Shown here in pieces: positions 1 to 10,490 of a DNA stretch of 64,000 nt. The position numbers and the translations under genes are program-made. Source of the DNA: Microvelia longipes (lineage: Eukaryota; Arthropoda; Insecta; Hemiptera; Veliidae). Under the pieces are notes generated by a model, which made no database searches, was not told the origin of the DNA, and saw nothing but the letters and a program-made list of their open reading frames with translations. The stretch covers positions 79,738,042-79,802,041 of the forward strand of contig JACMZG010000008.1 in the NCBI GenBank assembly GCA_018340805.1, written 5' to 3'. The first letter of the stretch is position 1, and every line of letters begins with the position of its first letter.

Positions 1-40
1 GTATTATAGCATAAAGGTAAGGGATCTGGTAGCTACCACA

Positions 41-170
41 ACTCGCTTCGCTCGTCCTCAGATAGTAAATACATCCGTTTCATTTCCAGCTGCTTAACTT
101 CTATGATGTAATAAAAACAATGGATATATTTCTTGTATTGAAATGAAACTTGGTGTACTTATTATATATG
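41..170 (-). repeat. Dispersed repeat family B, fragment at the left edge
   Basis: ACTCGCTTCGCTCGTCCTCA and ATAGTAAATACATCC match the family B segments near 55045 and 59855 in the same orientation. Confidence 0.6.
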
Positions 171-1060
171 TATGTATGTATGCATACATACATACTTATA
201 TATATGTCAAAGTGTAAAAAGTTAAGATTTATCTTATAATCATTGATAGAAATTGCAAAAACAGTGACTTTTTTACACATTGACATACCTTGACACACGT
301 TATGCGCTACTGTGTTCAATGCCTTGGGGGACCCTAAGTGAAACTTTGTAGATATTTACGAACAGTTTAAGCTCTTTTTAGGAATTTTTTCAAAATTTTT
401 AAAAATTGGCTTTTTGAGATATTAGCATTTTTATTTTATATTTGCTCTTTAAAAACTTGTAACTAATTTTTCCAAAATATGTAGAGTTTAATTAAAAGGG
501 CCAACTTTAAGCTTTCAAACACCACCAAAATAAAAATTATAGTATACGCCGAAATTTTGATGCAACCATTTTTGTAGTCAAAGAAATGTTGAAAAATTAC
601 ATTTTTTGGAAAATTCACCGCCCTACTGCGGCAATATGGCTGCTCCAAATGAGCCAAAAATCTGGATTTTTTCTTTCTTCTTTGGTGTCTACCTTAAAAA
701 AAATCACGTGTTTTTACCTGTGTTGATTTGACATGGAATGACCCATATTATACAATAATAAAATAGGTTGACAGTCAGTATTTATTTAGAGGATTAAATT
801 GAAAATGAGGCTGCCAGATAGTTTTTGTGTTACCTGATTAAATCACCATCTACTCATATTTTTCTAAGCTTTCATTAACCTTTAATAAGAAAAACTTAGA
901 ATTTTGGCCACCGAAAAATTCTAAAATAATACGACCCTAAAATTAGAGCGATCGTGCAATTCTGAGGATGAGTGAAGCAAGTCGGAAGATTTTAGAGAAT
1001 TATCAAAGAATAAATGAGCTTATGAGGTGGGGGTGAGTCAAGGGAAGTGGATTGATTTAT

Positions 1061-1265
<205 letters not shown>

Positions 1266-1767
1266 CATAATTTTGAAAATCTAACCCAAAATATCAGAGT
1301 ACCCCCCCTCCCCTCTTATATACTCTTATGCTACTCTGTCAAGTTGATTTTTTAACATGGCTACTGTATACTATTTCTGTCTCTAAATTAAATTCTTTAT
1401 CTTTCCATTATATTGTTCTTTTTATTATTTATTGATTAGAATCTTACTAACCATCTTTCTGTTTTCTTAAACAATGTGTAAATACTCAAATGTAAAAAAT
1501 CAATTATTTTGAACTTTTTAAACTTAAATTTGGATGTAAATATGCCTAAGTATGTAAAAGTCAAGTCTGTTTGTATTTATTAAGCCTAAAATCTCAGGTT
1601 TAATTTTTATAGCATTTAAAACATCTGAATTCGACAAGTTAATAAGAAAAACTTGATAAGCCCGGAATGCAAAATTCTGCCATCTGTACAACCTTAGGCT
1701 TGTCAATGTTTTGCTTGCCAAGCATGATTGGGGTAAGAGAGCACTGCTCGTCTCTGGTAAATACTTC

Positions 1768-1980
1768 ACATTATATTCTTCGGAATTTTAATTGAAGGTC
1801 AGAGTGAGTTCGGGCTCTGTTAGCACCATAATGAGTTTGATGTAACGAAACAGAGTGGGACATGATGTAATGTCGAGCCTTCAATAATGATGATTATCAA
1901 ATAATGGAACAGTTCCCAGATGTAGCATTGCATTTTGCTTGTTACATTTCCTAGGTGTTTCTAGCACAATTATATTGAAA
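1768..1980 (+). repeat. Dispersed repeat family A, copy 1
   Basis: Contains GGTCAGAGTGAGTTCGGGCT, CAGAGTGGGACATGATGTAA and TGCATTTTGCTTGTTACATT. Relatives at 2908-3105 and 21493-21700 (plus) and 21405-21490 (minus). Confidence 0.7.
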
Positions 1981-2250
1981 TTCACGAGCATTATTTCCTA
2001 AAAATGGTATTCTGCTACCAATCATCAAATGCTCCAAAAGTACAACTCTGTTAAAATATATGTTAAACAATTCTTAGAATACTAAAATTTTCTAAAAATT
2101 TTGAACCATTTTGGATCAAAGTGAACCAATGAAATTCTTTCATTCTCTTGATTCTTTTGGGGCTGTTGTTTGATAAAAAACAATACCATTGCCACATTGT
2201 GGTTTTTGTTATGGTTATGAATTGTTAATATGGATATTTGTTGATGTTAG

Positions 2251-2425
2251 ATTTCCTGTACCAAGAAGCATTCCTGACAACGTACCGTACTTTCCTGAGT
2301 CCGCTAGTTCTCATAGAGAAGCTGTGCTTAAGACATGAGAGGTTTTCTTCTAGTTCAGACGTAGCCAGACAGAGGGCAGCCCGTGAAGCTTTCTCACTTC
2401 TAGTCAGGGTCGTGTCTGATCTTAC
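2251..2425 (+). CDS. Rapgef1: RapGEF1 exon (REM domain start)
   Basis: The acceptor is TTGATGTTAG at 2241-2250 and the donor is GTAAGT at 2426. The exon starts with two bases completing a codon and ends with two bases (AC). It encodes FLYQEAFLTTYRTF... to ...LVRVVSDLT, the N-terminal helices of the RasGEF_N/REM domain. Preceding exons are not in the window, and nothing coding was recognised in 1-2250. Confidence 0.9.
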
Positions 2426-5400
2426 GTAAGTCTTATTGTATTGGCTATGAAGAAAATATTGTCATTGCTGTGATGTTATCCATTTGCAACTTTAATATGA
2501 TAAATTACATTTTTAAAATTGTGGAGAAAAAAGGAAACTGCTCTTCAACATTTTTACTTTTTCTTATTTATACCTTAGGTATATAGGAAAAGTATTGTTT
2601 TTGCTAAAAATCTGAAACCCATTTCAGGTGTTATTATAGCCTCCTAAGTGGTTTTCGCAAAGTTTTCTGTGTGTGTGTGTCTGTCTGTCAATCTTTTATG
2701 ATCGTAGCTTCCAGTGTATTTATGCTAGAGAGTTGAAACTTTATACAGAAATCAGTCTCTAGATTTAGTTGTGCTATTCAGAAATATGTGCCAAGTTTCA
2801 TCTCATTATTAGCATTAGTTCTATATTTATGAAGTGACTTGTGTACCTTTTTTAATAATAGTAAAAAATGTGCAAATAATGCTATTGAAATGTAATTCGG
2901 TGCAAGTACTTTATATTCTTCAAAATTTTAAGTGAAGCTCAAAGTGATTTCAGGCTCTGTTGGTGCCCTGATGAGTTAGACATAACGACCAGAGTGGGAC
3001 GTGACACTATATCAAGCAATTAAGAATAATAAATGTCGAATGATGGAACATTTCCCAGATGTAGTATTGGATTTTGCTAATTACATTTCCTATGTGTAAT
3101 GTAATAAGCAATAGATACTTATATTATCTTACCAAAAACAACTTAAGTGATAAAAAACTTAAAGATGTCATGACTTTTTGTACGACTCCTGTTTAGTGTA
3201 AAAACTGAAGTAAACAAGATACATGTTGTAGATAGAGGTGTCAAGGTATTGTAAACACCACTCTCAAGGTCGTTTTTTGCAGCACATATAACATAGAAAT
3301 TATGGATTTATGATTTATTGGTACAGGAATGTTAAAAGACATCAGAGAAATGTGTGTGGGCATCAGAGTGCAGATGAGTCAATGTATGTAAAAGTAGGAT
3401 TCGCTAGCTTAGTTTCTAGCTCCGTGTTCAGCATAGGAATGTCAAATTTGAGATTTTATCAGGTAGGACTACATACGGGCATAAGACAAATCCAAAAAGT
3501 CACCACACATCTAAATCTGTTCAGTAGTTTAGGCTGTAAATGCATCAACATATAGAACTACCGTTCACTAGCTTAGTTTTTCGCTCCGCGTTCAGTGTAG
3601 GAACATCAAATTTGAGATTTTATTAAGTAGGAATGCTCAAGAGCATAAGACAAATCCAAAAAGTCCTCACACATTAAAATCCATTCAGTTGTTTAAGCAG
3701 TAGGTGTGTCAATGTATAAAACTACCTTTTGGTATCTTAGTTTTTTGCCCTGGAAACTTAGATTTTGAGAGGAAGGATTGCACATGAGCATAAGACAAGT
3801 CCCGAAAGCCCCCACACATCAAAATATGATCAAAATTTAGGCTGTAGATGAGTCAACAAAAAGTGCATTATGAATAAGAATAAGATATTGTTATAGATAT
3901 TATTGTTTATAGAAAAAAATGCTTCTTTTGTTAAGGACATCTTAACAAGCAGGTGAGTGGACTTAAACAATTTTAATTTATCCCTTTTTCTAATAATAAA
4001 TAAAAAAAAATAAAATAAAGACTAATAATAATAGTTAAAAAATATAAAAACTGTCTAATTATTTGAGTTGCACGGGTGAAGGGGTGGTCCTGCTAATGAT
4101 CCAAGTTGTTGAAGCAGTGTATCCGGGAATATAAAAACTAAAAAAATAATAAGAATTTGTCTAAAATGCCATTTCAAACCTCTTTTTCTCCACTTCTAAT
4201 TGGCCAATTTGAATGATTTTTTTTTATTTTTGATTTACAAGGCATGCCCCTTGAAAGATATAATATTTTTTAAGTACCTATAGCCGTTTTCACGCTACAG
4301 ACCCTCAAAAACTCTACTTTGTTGCGTACGGTATAATATCCATTGGCAGCTTTATTAGGCTTTTGACTTTTTTTACTGTCTAAGCGGGGTATTTAATTTT
4401 CTTCTTGACTTGGTGGTGCGAACACTTATTCTTAAAAAAATAGTTACATTTGTTACAAGTTTGAATTATACTTAAAATAACAAATTGTACATTTTATTTG
4501 AAAATGACCTGTGTACACTTTTGTTGACAGAGGTAGTTTTTTTTATTTCTGTTAATTATTAATTTTATTTTTAGTATGAGTGATTTGGAAGAATCAGTGA
4601 TTCAAATGCTGATGGATTTCGTCTACCAGCTGCTCTACAAAGGAGACCTTACCATGGCTAAAGCTCTGAGAGTCAAGATATTAGAGAAATATGCAGCCAG
4701 ACAGAATAGTATTATCACTAATAGTCCTTTATCTACTCATAATATTACTACCAGGTAAAATCTTATCACTACTTCTATAGTATATTTATTATTTTTAATG
4801 TATGGATTTTTAGGAGATCTCTGAGCTCTGACTGGTTTCCTTTAACTGGTTTTCAAAATTAATTGCCCTAGTTGAGATTCCATCCTAAAAGTGTAAATGC
4901 TAATCTCTGATGTTAAGCGCTGTTACCAGTAGATCATGTAGCAATGTTCGGCAAATGGAAAGCCCTCTGATTGGTCTTCTTAAAGTCCAGTTTTAGCTCA
5001 ATCATACTATCCTTAGTGGTGCAATTGGCAAATAATTTAATTATGACGTCAGCGCCAATAAAAAAAAATGAGTAAATATCACCAAGAAGTAAAAAGACGG
5101 TTTCTTTTACTGTAAAGCGGTGAGTGTAAGATAATTGTTGAACACTACGGATATATTGTGGTACCTTTGTATTCAACAATATATGACTGTGAAGGGACCA
5201 ATTTTAAGGCAAAACACCATGTAATAATAAATACTGAAACAACAACAGTGTGGCCTTAAAAGGCCATTGGAAAACTCACAGACTAACAGAGCAGGGATAT
5301 GAAGCGAAGTAAATACATGAAGTAAAAATTATTCGATTGGATTAAGATTTAGCATGCATGTAGCCATGTTTAAGAATAAAATATGTGCTAAGTTTCATCT

Positions 5401-8400
5401 CATTATCAGCATTAGTTTAATTGTTATCATATGACTTGTGTAAATGTATCATATGATTTGTAAAATTTAAAAAATTTAAAAATAATGCAATTGAGTTGAA
5501 ATTCAGTTCAAGTATATACCTTTACGTAATAAATAAGTACAGTAAGTTTGGTTTCAATATGACAAAGGTATATCCATGATTTTTACTGTATCATAAAAGT
5601 TAAGCAGCATCGAGTGTGGTCAGTGCATGGATGTGTGACCGCTGGGAATGAAACCAATGTATTTACTATTTGAGGCAAGCCAAGCAATTATGAAGAGGTG
5701 ATGCTGTATAAATTTAACGACTTGCATATTGTGAGGAGGAGCGAAGCATGTCCAATGCAGGGAGATTGCGCACAGTGAATCTGATGTGATTAGGAAAAGT
5801 TCCAAGTACCTCTAACCCGATTTTTTGTTTTATTTTACCTGATGATGCTAATATCTGCTTTATAAAGAGTAAAAACACTTAATAAAGTTTTTATAAAAAG
5901 TTTATATTTCATTTAGTTTATAAACATAGTTTAGTTGCTTGTTTTATATTTATTTATTTGCTTGTTTACAGACAATCTTCTCTGCTGGATTTCAAATCAG
6001 ACCAAGTAGCAGAGCAGATGACGCTACTTGACTCTGAATTGTTTATGAAGATAGAAATACCTGAAGTATTGATATGGGCTCAGGAACAGAATGAGGAGAG
6101 GAGTGCCAACTTAACTTGCTTTACTGAGCATTTCAATAAGATGTCTTATTGGTTGGTACAAGAGTGTTTTTAACAAGCTTTATTTCATTACAACTTACAA
6201 AAACAAGTTAACCATGGAACTAGCTTCCCTACTGATAGGTCAAAAATTATAATACAAGAAAAGTTCATTAAAAATTACTTATATACAAGAAAAGTGCACA
6301 TCCATTTGTATAAATAAATTTAGAACTTTGCTAGGCCTATTTGCACTCAGAACGTCTTGATCAAAAATAATATGAAAAATCTTAGTTTAAAACATGCAGC
6401 TTTAACATGAGCTTTTATCCAGAATGACTTTTTTTCGCAAAATGATATTTTTTGTCATTTACACGTACAGGCAACCCCATCCAGGGACACACTGTATATT
6501 TAATGTTACAAGTAATAGTTAACATAATAGTTTATTATTCTATTTTTTATCTCTGTAAGTATCTGTTTTGTTAATTTATTTTGCCATAGTTCAAAATCTG
6601 ACAAAATACTAAGCCCACTAAACTTGCTCTTATATTAAGTACAAGTATTGGGTCACAGGGCAGTTACCATTAATTTTTAGGGTCAAGATAAAAAAAGTTA
6701 AGAAATTATGGCTTAGACCACATGGTTATTCTACAACCCTTTTACTATTGGTATTGTAATGTTTAATGTTGAGTGTAAACTATAAATTATTCACTGTGTG
6801 TACAGGGCTAGGTCTCGTATCCTAGAGAAAGACGATGCTAAAGAAAGAGAACGCTACGTAGTAAAATTTATTAAGATAATGAAACACTTGCGAAAAATCA
6901 ATAATTTCAACTCTTACCTGGCGCTGTTATCTGCCTTGGACTCAGCTCCTATACGCAGACTAGAGTGGCAGAAACATATTACCGAGGGTTTGAAGGAGTA
7001 TTGTGCTCTGATAGACTCATCCTCAAGTTTCAGAGCATATAGGCAAGCGCTAGCCGACACTAATCCACCTTGTATACCATACATGTGAGTGTACTTATTT
7101 CATTAGATAGTCTAAACAATTTTCTAATACATCTTTTTTTAAGTTTAAAAACAGTTTTAAATATTGTAGAATTATTCCAAAATATAATGCTTGTAAAATT
7201 ACTGATTGTTAAATACTTTAAAATTGAGTGTACTTTGGCAAATTAAAGAGTCTTGAGTTCTTTGATATTAACTAGATTTCGAATGTTGTATAAGTAGTAG
7301 TAATATGGGGGAGTGGTAGTAACTACCAGGCAAGTTGGCAAGAGGCTTTTTTGCCAGCTCCCTAAGATAGTGTTCTTATAGAGAACACTAGAAGTGTTCT
7401 TCTAGTGTTCTTCTAAAGAGCCGTGAATTTCTATGGTTCCTTTCATGCTTTTTCAAGCAATCATACATATCATACTGACCCATATAGTCTGTCTAGTGAA
7501 AACTTGGAACAACATGTGCCCTCACTGTCAAACCAAATCTCCGTACACTTTAAACTACAAGACAGACACACTATAGTATTATAATGAATCTACTATGAGG
7601 GTCCTAAATTTTCCCTATACCCAGTTTCATTTAGGGTAAGGGATCATTAACAAGGACCTGACAACGCAAAGGCTCGAGACCACCGGCTTTATGTCCTTTC
7701 TGATGTGGTTCACAGAATTTTTATCCCTCTTAAAAATCCTAGAGGCCCTTGCTGGAATTAAACCCATGGCTAAATAAACTCAAAAGTTTAAAATCCAATC
7801 ATTCTGTGTATTTGCCATGTACCATAACCACTACACCACGGGTGACTCAAAGTAAGTATGTGAACAATGTTGTTTAAAATTTAAATCAGAGTCTATGGTA
7901 ATTCCTAAAGATTTTACTACAGTTTCTTTGTTTTCGTCTGATATATTTGAATATCTGAAAATCATAGAATATGTTTTATTTGTGTTAAGCATCAATTTAT
8001 TAATTGATACTTTTATAAATGTAAGAAAAATTATTGGTTGTTCCTGTCTTAACTCGTTTCTATTGATTGTTACAGTGGCCTAGTTCTGCAGGATCTAACA
8101 TTTGTTCATATTGGCAACAGTGATTACTTAACAGATGGAGTTATAAATTTCTCCAAGAGGTGGCAGCAGTTTAATATTGTTGAGAATATGAAGAGGTTTA
8201 AGAAAGGGTAAGCATTTCACTGCTTAGACTTACTTTCATCATTTATTGATATCAAAGAGAATAGAATAGATCTACCTTGACAGATTCAGATTCATGTCAT
8301 CTTATCTCTATTGCCATTGATATATTACTAGCTAAGAGACTTATACTATAAGAGGTAGGACAGAATGGCTCTTATCATTACTTGGGTCCTTCGGTACACA

Positions 8401-10122
8401 AATATTGTGTATTTTTTTACTATTTTGTTTTAAATTAAGTAAAATTAATTTCAAATAAGTTGTAATTATTATCTATCACAAATACTCTTTAATTATCTGT
8501 ATTGTATAACGGGGTTTAATGTGACGTTACTGAAAAATGTCTGCCATTTAAGGGGTGGTTTATAAATTTGTGTGTTGATAGAAGTTGTGGAGGAGTAGGG
8601 AGTCTATAGTCTCCGTAGAGTATATGTATGTTATGTGCCTAATGGATATTTCCACGCTACCGGACCCCCTTTTTTGCTGAGTTATTCAACCCTAGTCCTC
8701 CTTCGAGTTGTATAAGTCTTTTTGAATACTAGAAAGGCCATATGTGTTGAATTGTGTAACGTTGGAAAAGTATCTTGATCACCTTTTACTATTAATATGA
8801 GTATAAAATTAGAACTCTCCACTTAATTACTTTATTAAAAAACAAAGCCGGCTTTCAACCCCAAAAAGGTCATTATCAGTGCATAACAAACAAATAAATA
8901 TAACATAATAATAAAACAATAAGTAAATAAAAAGTAATAATATTCAAAACGGACTACTATTCATAAAGAAGTCAAAAATAAAATTAAACATGTGTCAAAA
9001 ATTAAAAAGGTTATATTTACCGCAAGTTGAAGAAGCAATCAAAGAATCAGCTACCGTCGATACTTGCTGTTGGATATAAATATCCCTGGACCGGTTTCGG
9101 CATAACACCATCATCAGCAGGCAGGGCAACACTCGAGCTCTTAACTAATAAAGTTAAATCAGTGATTAACTTCTAGTCTCAATGAGCACGACGAGCCCTC
9201 TGAAGATAAGGGAGGAAGTAGGAAAGGGTTTATACAGGGAATGTGTACTGAGTCAAGGCCGTGACCCTGAGTAGTCAGGTGTGTGAGTCAGGTGTGCGGG
9301 TGAGCCATCTGGCGTTATGATGCTTTGTGTCTTTTATTATGATGTGTACCGGTGTCATGGTTTTCCCGTTTTCGTTTTTTGTCAAGTGCTGGTTTGAGTA
9401 CCGAAAAAGTAATGTCCGAATTGAAAGTAAGTTGTTCGTTAATAACATTACTTTTTCGGTACTCAAACCAGCACTTGACAAAAAACGAAAACGGGAAAAC
9501 CATGACACCGGTACACATCATAATAAAAGACACAAAGCATCATAACGCCAGATGGCTCACCCGCACACCTGACTCACACACCTGACTACTCAGGGTCACG
9601 GCCTTGACTCAGTACACATTCCCTGTATAAACCCTTTCCTACTTCCTCCCTTATCTTCAGAGGGCTCGTCGTGCTCATTGAGACTAGAAGTTAATCACTG
9701 ATTTAACTTTATTAGTTAAGAGCTCGAGTGTTGCCCTGCCTGCTGATGATGGTGTTATGCCGAAACCGGTCCAGGGATATTTATATCCAACAGCAAGTAT
9801 CGACGGTGATTCTTTGATGTGTCAAAAAGGTTAAAAAACAATCTTAAAAAATTAAGGGTAAGTTTGATTTCACAAGAGTCAATTTAGTGGGGGTTGAGAC
9901 AATTTTCAAAGTGGTTTCTTCTTATTTTTAGTATTTAATGTTGGTACACCTGAAATATTTCACCCACTTGTAATTACTGTTTATTTTAGTTTTAACGTAC
10001 AGAAGAACGAAAGGATTATAGCATTCTTCAACAACTTTGATAATCATTTGTGTGAAGAGGCCATGTGGCAGATGTCAGAGAAGATAAAGCCGAGAGGCAC
10101 TAAGAAACCAGCTGCTAATTAG
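2251..10122 (+). CDS. Rapgef1: RapGEF1/C3G Rap guanine-nucleotide exchange factor, C-terminal six exons (5' part outside window)
   Basis: C3G/RAPGEF1 activates Rap1-family GTPases at the membrane downstream of Crk-type adaptors. Joining 2251-2425, 4575-4754, 5972-6151, 6806-7084, 8076-8207 and 9990-10122 gives about 359 residues without a stop. The first two exons carry the end of the REM (RasGEF_N) domain (EAFLTTYRTF, LVRVVSDLT). The last four carry the CDC25 catalytic domain, with family-typical blocks such as IEIPEVLIWAQEQNEE, LTCFTEHFNKMSYW, NNFNSYLALLSALDSAPIRR, LIDSSSSFRAYRQAL, LQDLTFVHIGN and NFSKRWQQFNI. The chain ends shortly after IKPRG, as expected for the family C-terminus. The N-terminal proline-rich Crk-binding part must lie upstream. 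All five introns in the window interrupt codons after the second base. SOS or another RasGEF is less likely, because the LDSAPIRRLEWQK and SSSSFRAYR blocks fit C3G best. Family comparison is from memory, without an alignment. Confidence 0.93.
2545..3105 (+). repeat. Dispersed repeat family B (2545-2905) joined to family A (2908-3105)
   Basis: The B part has TATATAGGAAAAGTATTG-like, CTGTCTGTCA and TTCATCTCATTATTAGCATT blocks, also found at 5370, 54395, 54985 and 59775. The A part resumes at 2908 with the CAGAGTGGGACGTGACA block. Both lie in a RapGEF1 intron. Confidence 0.7.
3375..3855 (+). repeat. Three tandem copies of a ~145-166-bp unit in a RapGEF1 intron
   Basis: Units start near 3375, 3541 and 3705, each with a (G/C)(A/T)(G/T)TCAA start, AGCATAAGACAAATCC-type and TCACCACACAT-type blocks and TTTAGGCTGTAGAT at the end. 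The third is shorter and most diverged. A fourth start is visible at 3850. Confidence 0.75.
4575..4754 (+). CDS. Rapgef1: RapGEF1 exon (REM domain end)
   Basis: A polypyrimidine tract and TTTTTAG precede 4575; the donor GTAAAA starts at 4755. The exon has 180 bases and encodes MSDLEESVIQMLMDFVYQLL followed by a helix with LTMAKALRVKILEKY, matching the second half of the C3G REM domain. The segment after it (NSIITNSPLSTHNITTR) is the variable linker to the catalytic domain. Confidence 0.9.
5370..5815 (+). repeat. Dispersed repeat family B, partial copy
   Basis: Contains AAGTTTCATCTCATTATCAG, TGACTTGTGTAAA and, at the end, GATGTGATTAGGAAAAGTTC. The terminal motif matches the ends at 54850 and (inverted) 55000 and 59800. 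Confidence 0.65.
5972..6151 (+). CDS. Rapgef1: RapGEF1 exon (start of CDC25 catalytic domain)
   Basis: The acceptor is TTGTTTACAG at 5962-5971. The exon encodes RQSSLLDFKSDQVAEQMTLL, then DSELFMKIEIPEVLIWAQ and a block ending MSYW. The donor has to be GTTGGT at 6152. Using the more obvious GTACAAG at 6156 would put a TAG at the start of the next exon, whereas TG joined to G restores the conserved Trp (SYW-ARS). Confidence 0.9.
6806..7084 (+). CDS. Rapgef1: RapGEF1 exon (core of CDC25 domain)
   Basis: The acceptor is GTGTACAG at 6798-6805 and the donor GTGAGT is at 7085. Its 279 bases encode the best-conserved part of the exchange domain, including RERYVVKFIKIMKHLRKINN, the FNSYLALLSALDSAPIRR block and LIDSSSSFRAYRQAL. 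These form the helical core that contacts the GTPase. Confidence 0.93.
7367..7422. repeat. Small nested palindrome with AGAACACT/AGTGTTCT arms
   Basis: Alternating AGTGTTCT and AGAACACT segments form two overlapping perfect hairpins in the intron after the fourth RapGEF1 exon in this window. They resemble GAA/TTC heat-shock or steroid-receptor half-sites; no function can be claimed. Confidence 0.4.
7750..7855 (-). mobile_element. tRNA-like SINE head in a RapGEF1 intron
   Basis: The minus strand has CCGTGGTGTAGTGGTTATGG (A box) and CCATGGGTTTAATTCCAGC (B box). Confidence 0.5.
8076..8207 (+). CDS. Rapgef1: RapGEF1 exon (CDC25 domain, flap-hairpin region)
   Basis: The acceptor is TGTTACAG ending at 8075 and the donor GTAAGCA is at 8208. 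The 132-base exon encodes IGLVLQDLTFVHIGNSDY, then INFSKRWQQFNIVENMKRF. LQDLTFVHIGN and NFSKRWQQ are conserved CDC25-domain blocks. It was too short and too spliced to appear as a long open frame. Confidence 0.9.
8350..8690 (+). repeat. Dispersed repeat family F, copy 1
   Basis: GGCTCTTATCATTACTTGGG, TTTAATTATCTGT, GACGTTACTGAAAAATGTCT and GGAGTCTATAGTCTCC occur in the same order at 18825-19210. In the last RapGEF1 intron. Confidence 0.65.
9039..9817. mobile_element. Foldback element: perfect ~363-bp inverted arms with 29-base loop
   Basis: Positions 9053-9415 are the exact reverse complement of 9445-9807 as far as read by eye. They are symmetric around 9430, with a loop at 9416-9444. The arms extend by a further 11 bases (TCAAAGAATCA at 9039-9049, its complement at 9807-9817) after a small asymmetric gap. 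The 65-77-codon open frames on both strands are mirror images created by the palindrome and are not genes. Arm identity implies recent origin or gene conversion. It sits in the last RapGEF1 intron. Confidence 0.9.
9990..10122 (+). CDS. Rapgef1: RapGEF1 last coding exon and stop
   Basis: The acceptor TTATTTTAG ends at 9989. One base completes a Gly codon and the exon then reads FNVQKNERIIAFFNNFDNHL, EEAMWQMSEKIKPRG and a short lysine/alanine tail before TAG at 10120-10122. This matches the family C-terminus (INFFNDF...LWELSLKIKPR in vertebrate C3G). Confidence 0.9.
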
Positions 10123-10490
10123 TAGAGATATCCTTCAGCATATTGCTGAAACCTGCTGCTAGTCAGTAGAGATGTGTTTTAGCAGTAGCACAATGCTGCT
10201 CAGCGTGTTATTACGCACTCAATAATGATGTTTATCTTCTCTTCCACTCTTTCTCATCTGCTATACTGTAGAAATTTGCACTTATCATCTGATTTATGTC
10301 GCAAATAGCTGCTATGTAATTTGCTCTGTGTTTTAGCAGCACTATAAAACGCAGCCAGTTTTGTGCTGCAAAAATATTATAATTACATATTAACTTGAGA
10401 TAATGTCTTTTTCTCAAGTAAAGGAATAAAGGAAACGAAACTTTTTTAAACACTCGACAACATTTTGAACTAAATAAAACAAAAATGTGT
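10123..10490 (+). other. RapGEF1 3' UTR with candidate polyadenylation signals
   Basis: This is the sequence after the stop codon. It starts with two imperfect copies of a segment containing GCTGCTA...AGTAGAGAT. Candidate AATAAA signals lie near 10424 and 10474. The true 3' end cannot be fixed without transcripts, because AATAAA is common by chance in DNA this AT-rich. Confidence 0.5.

Noticed and set aside
9275..9585. Four overlapping 72-77-codon frames on both strands
   Set aside because: They are mirror translations of the foldback palindrome; identical peptides on opposite strands come from the inverted arms.
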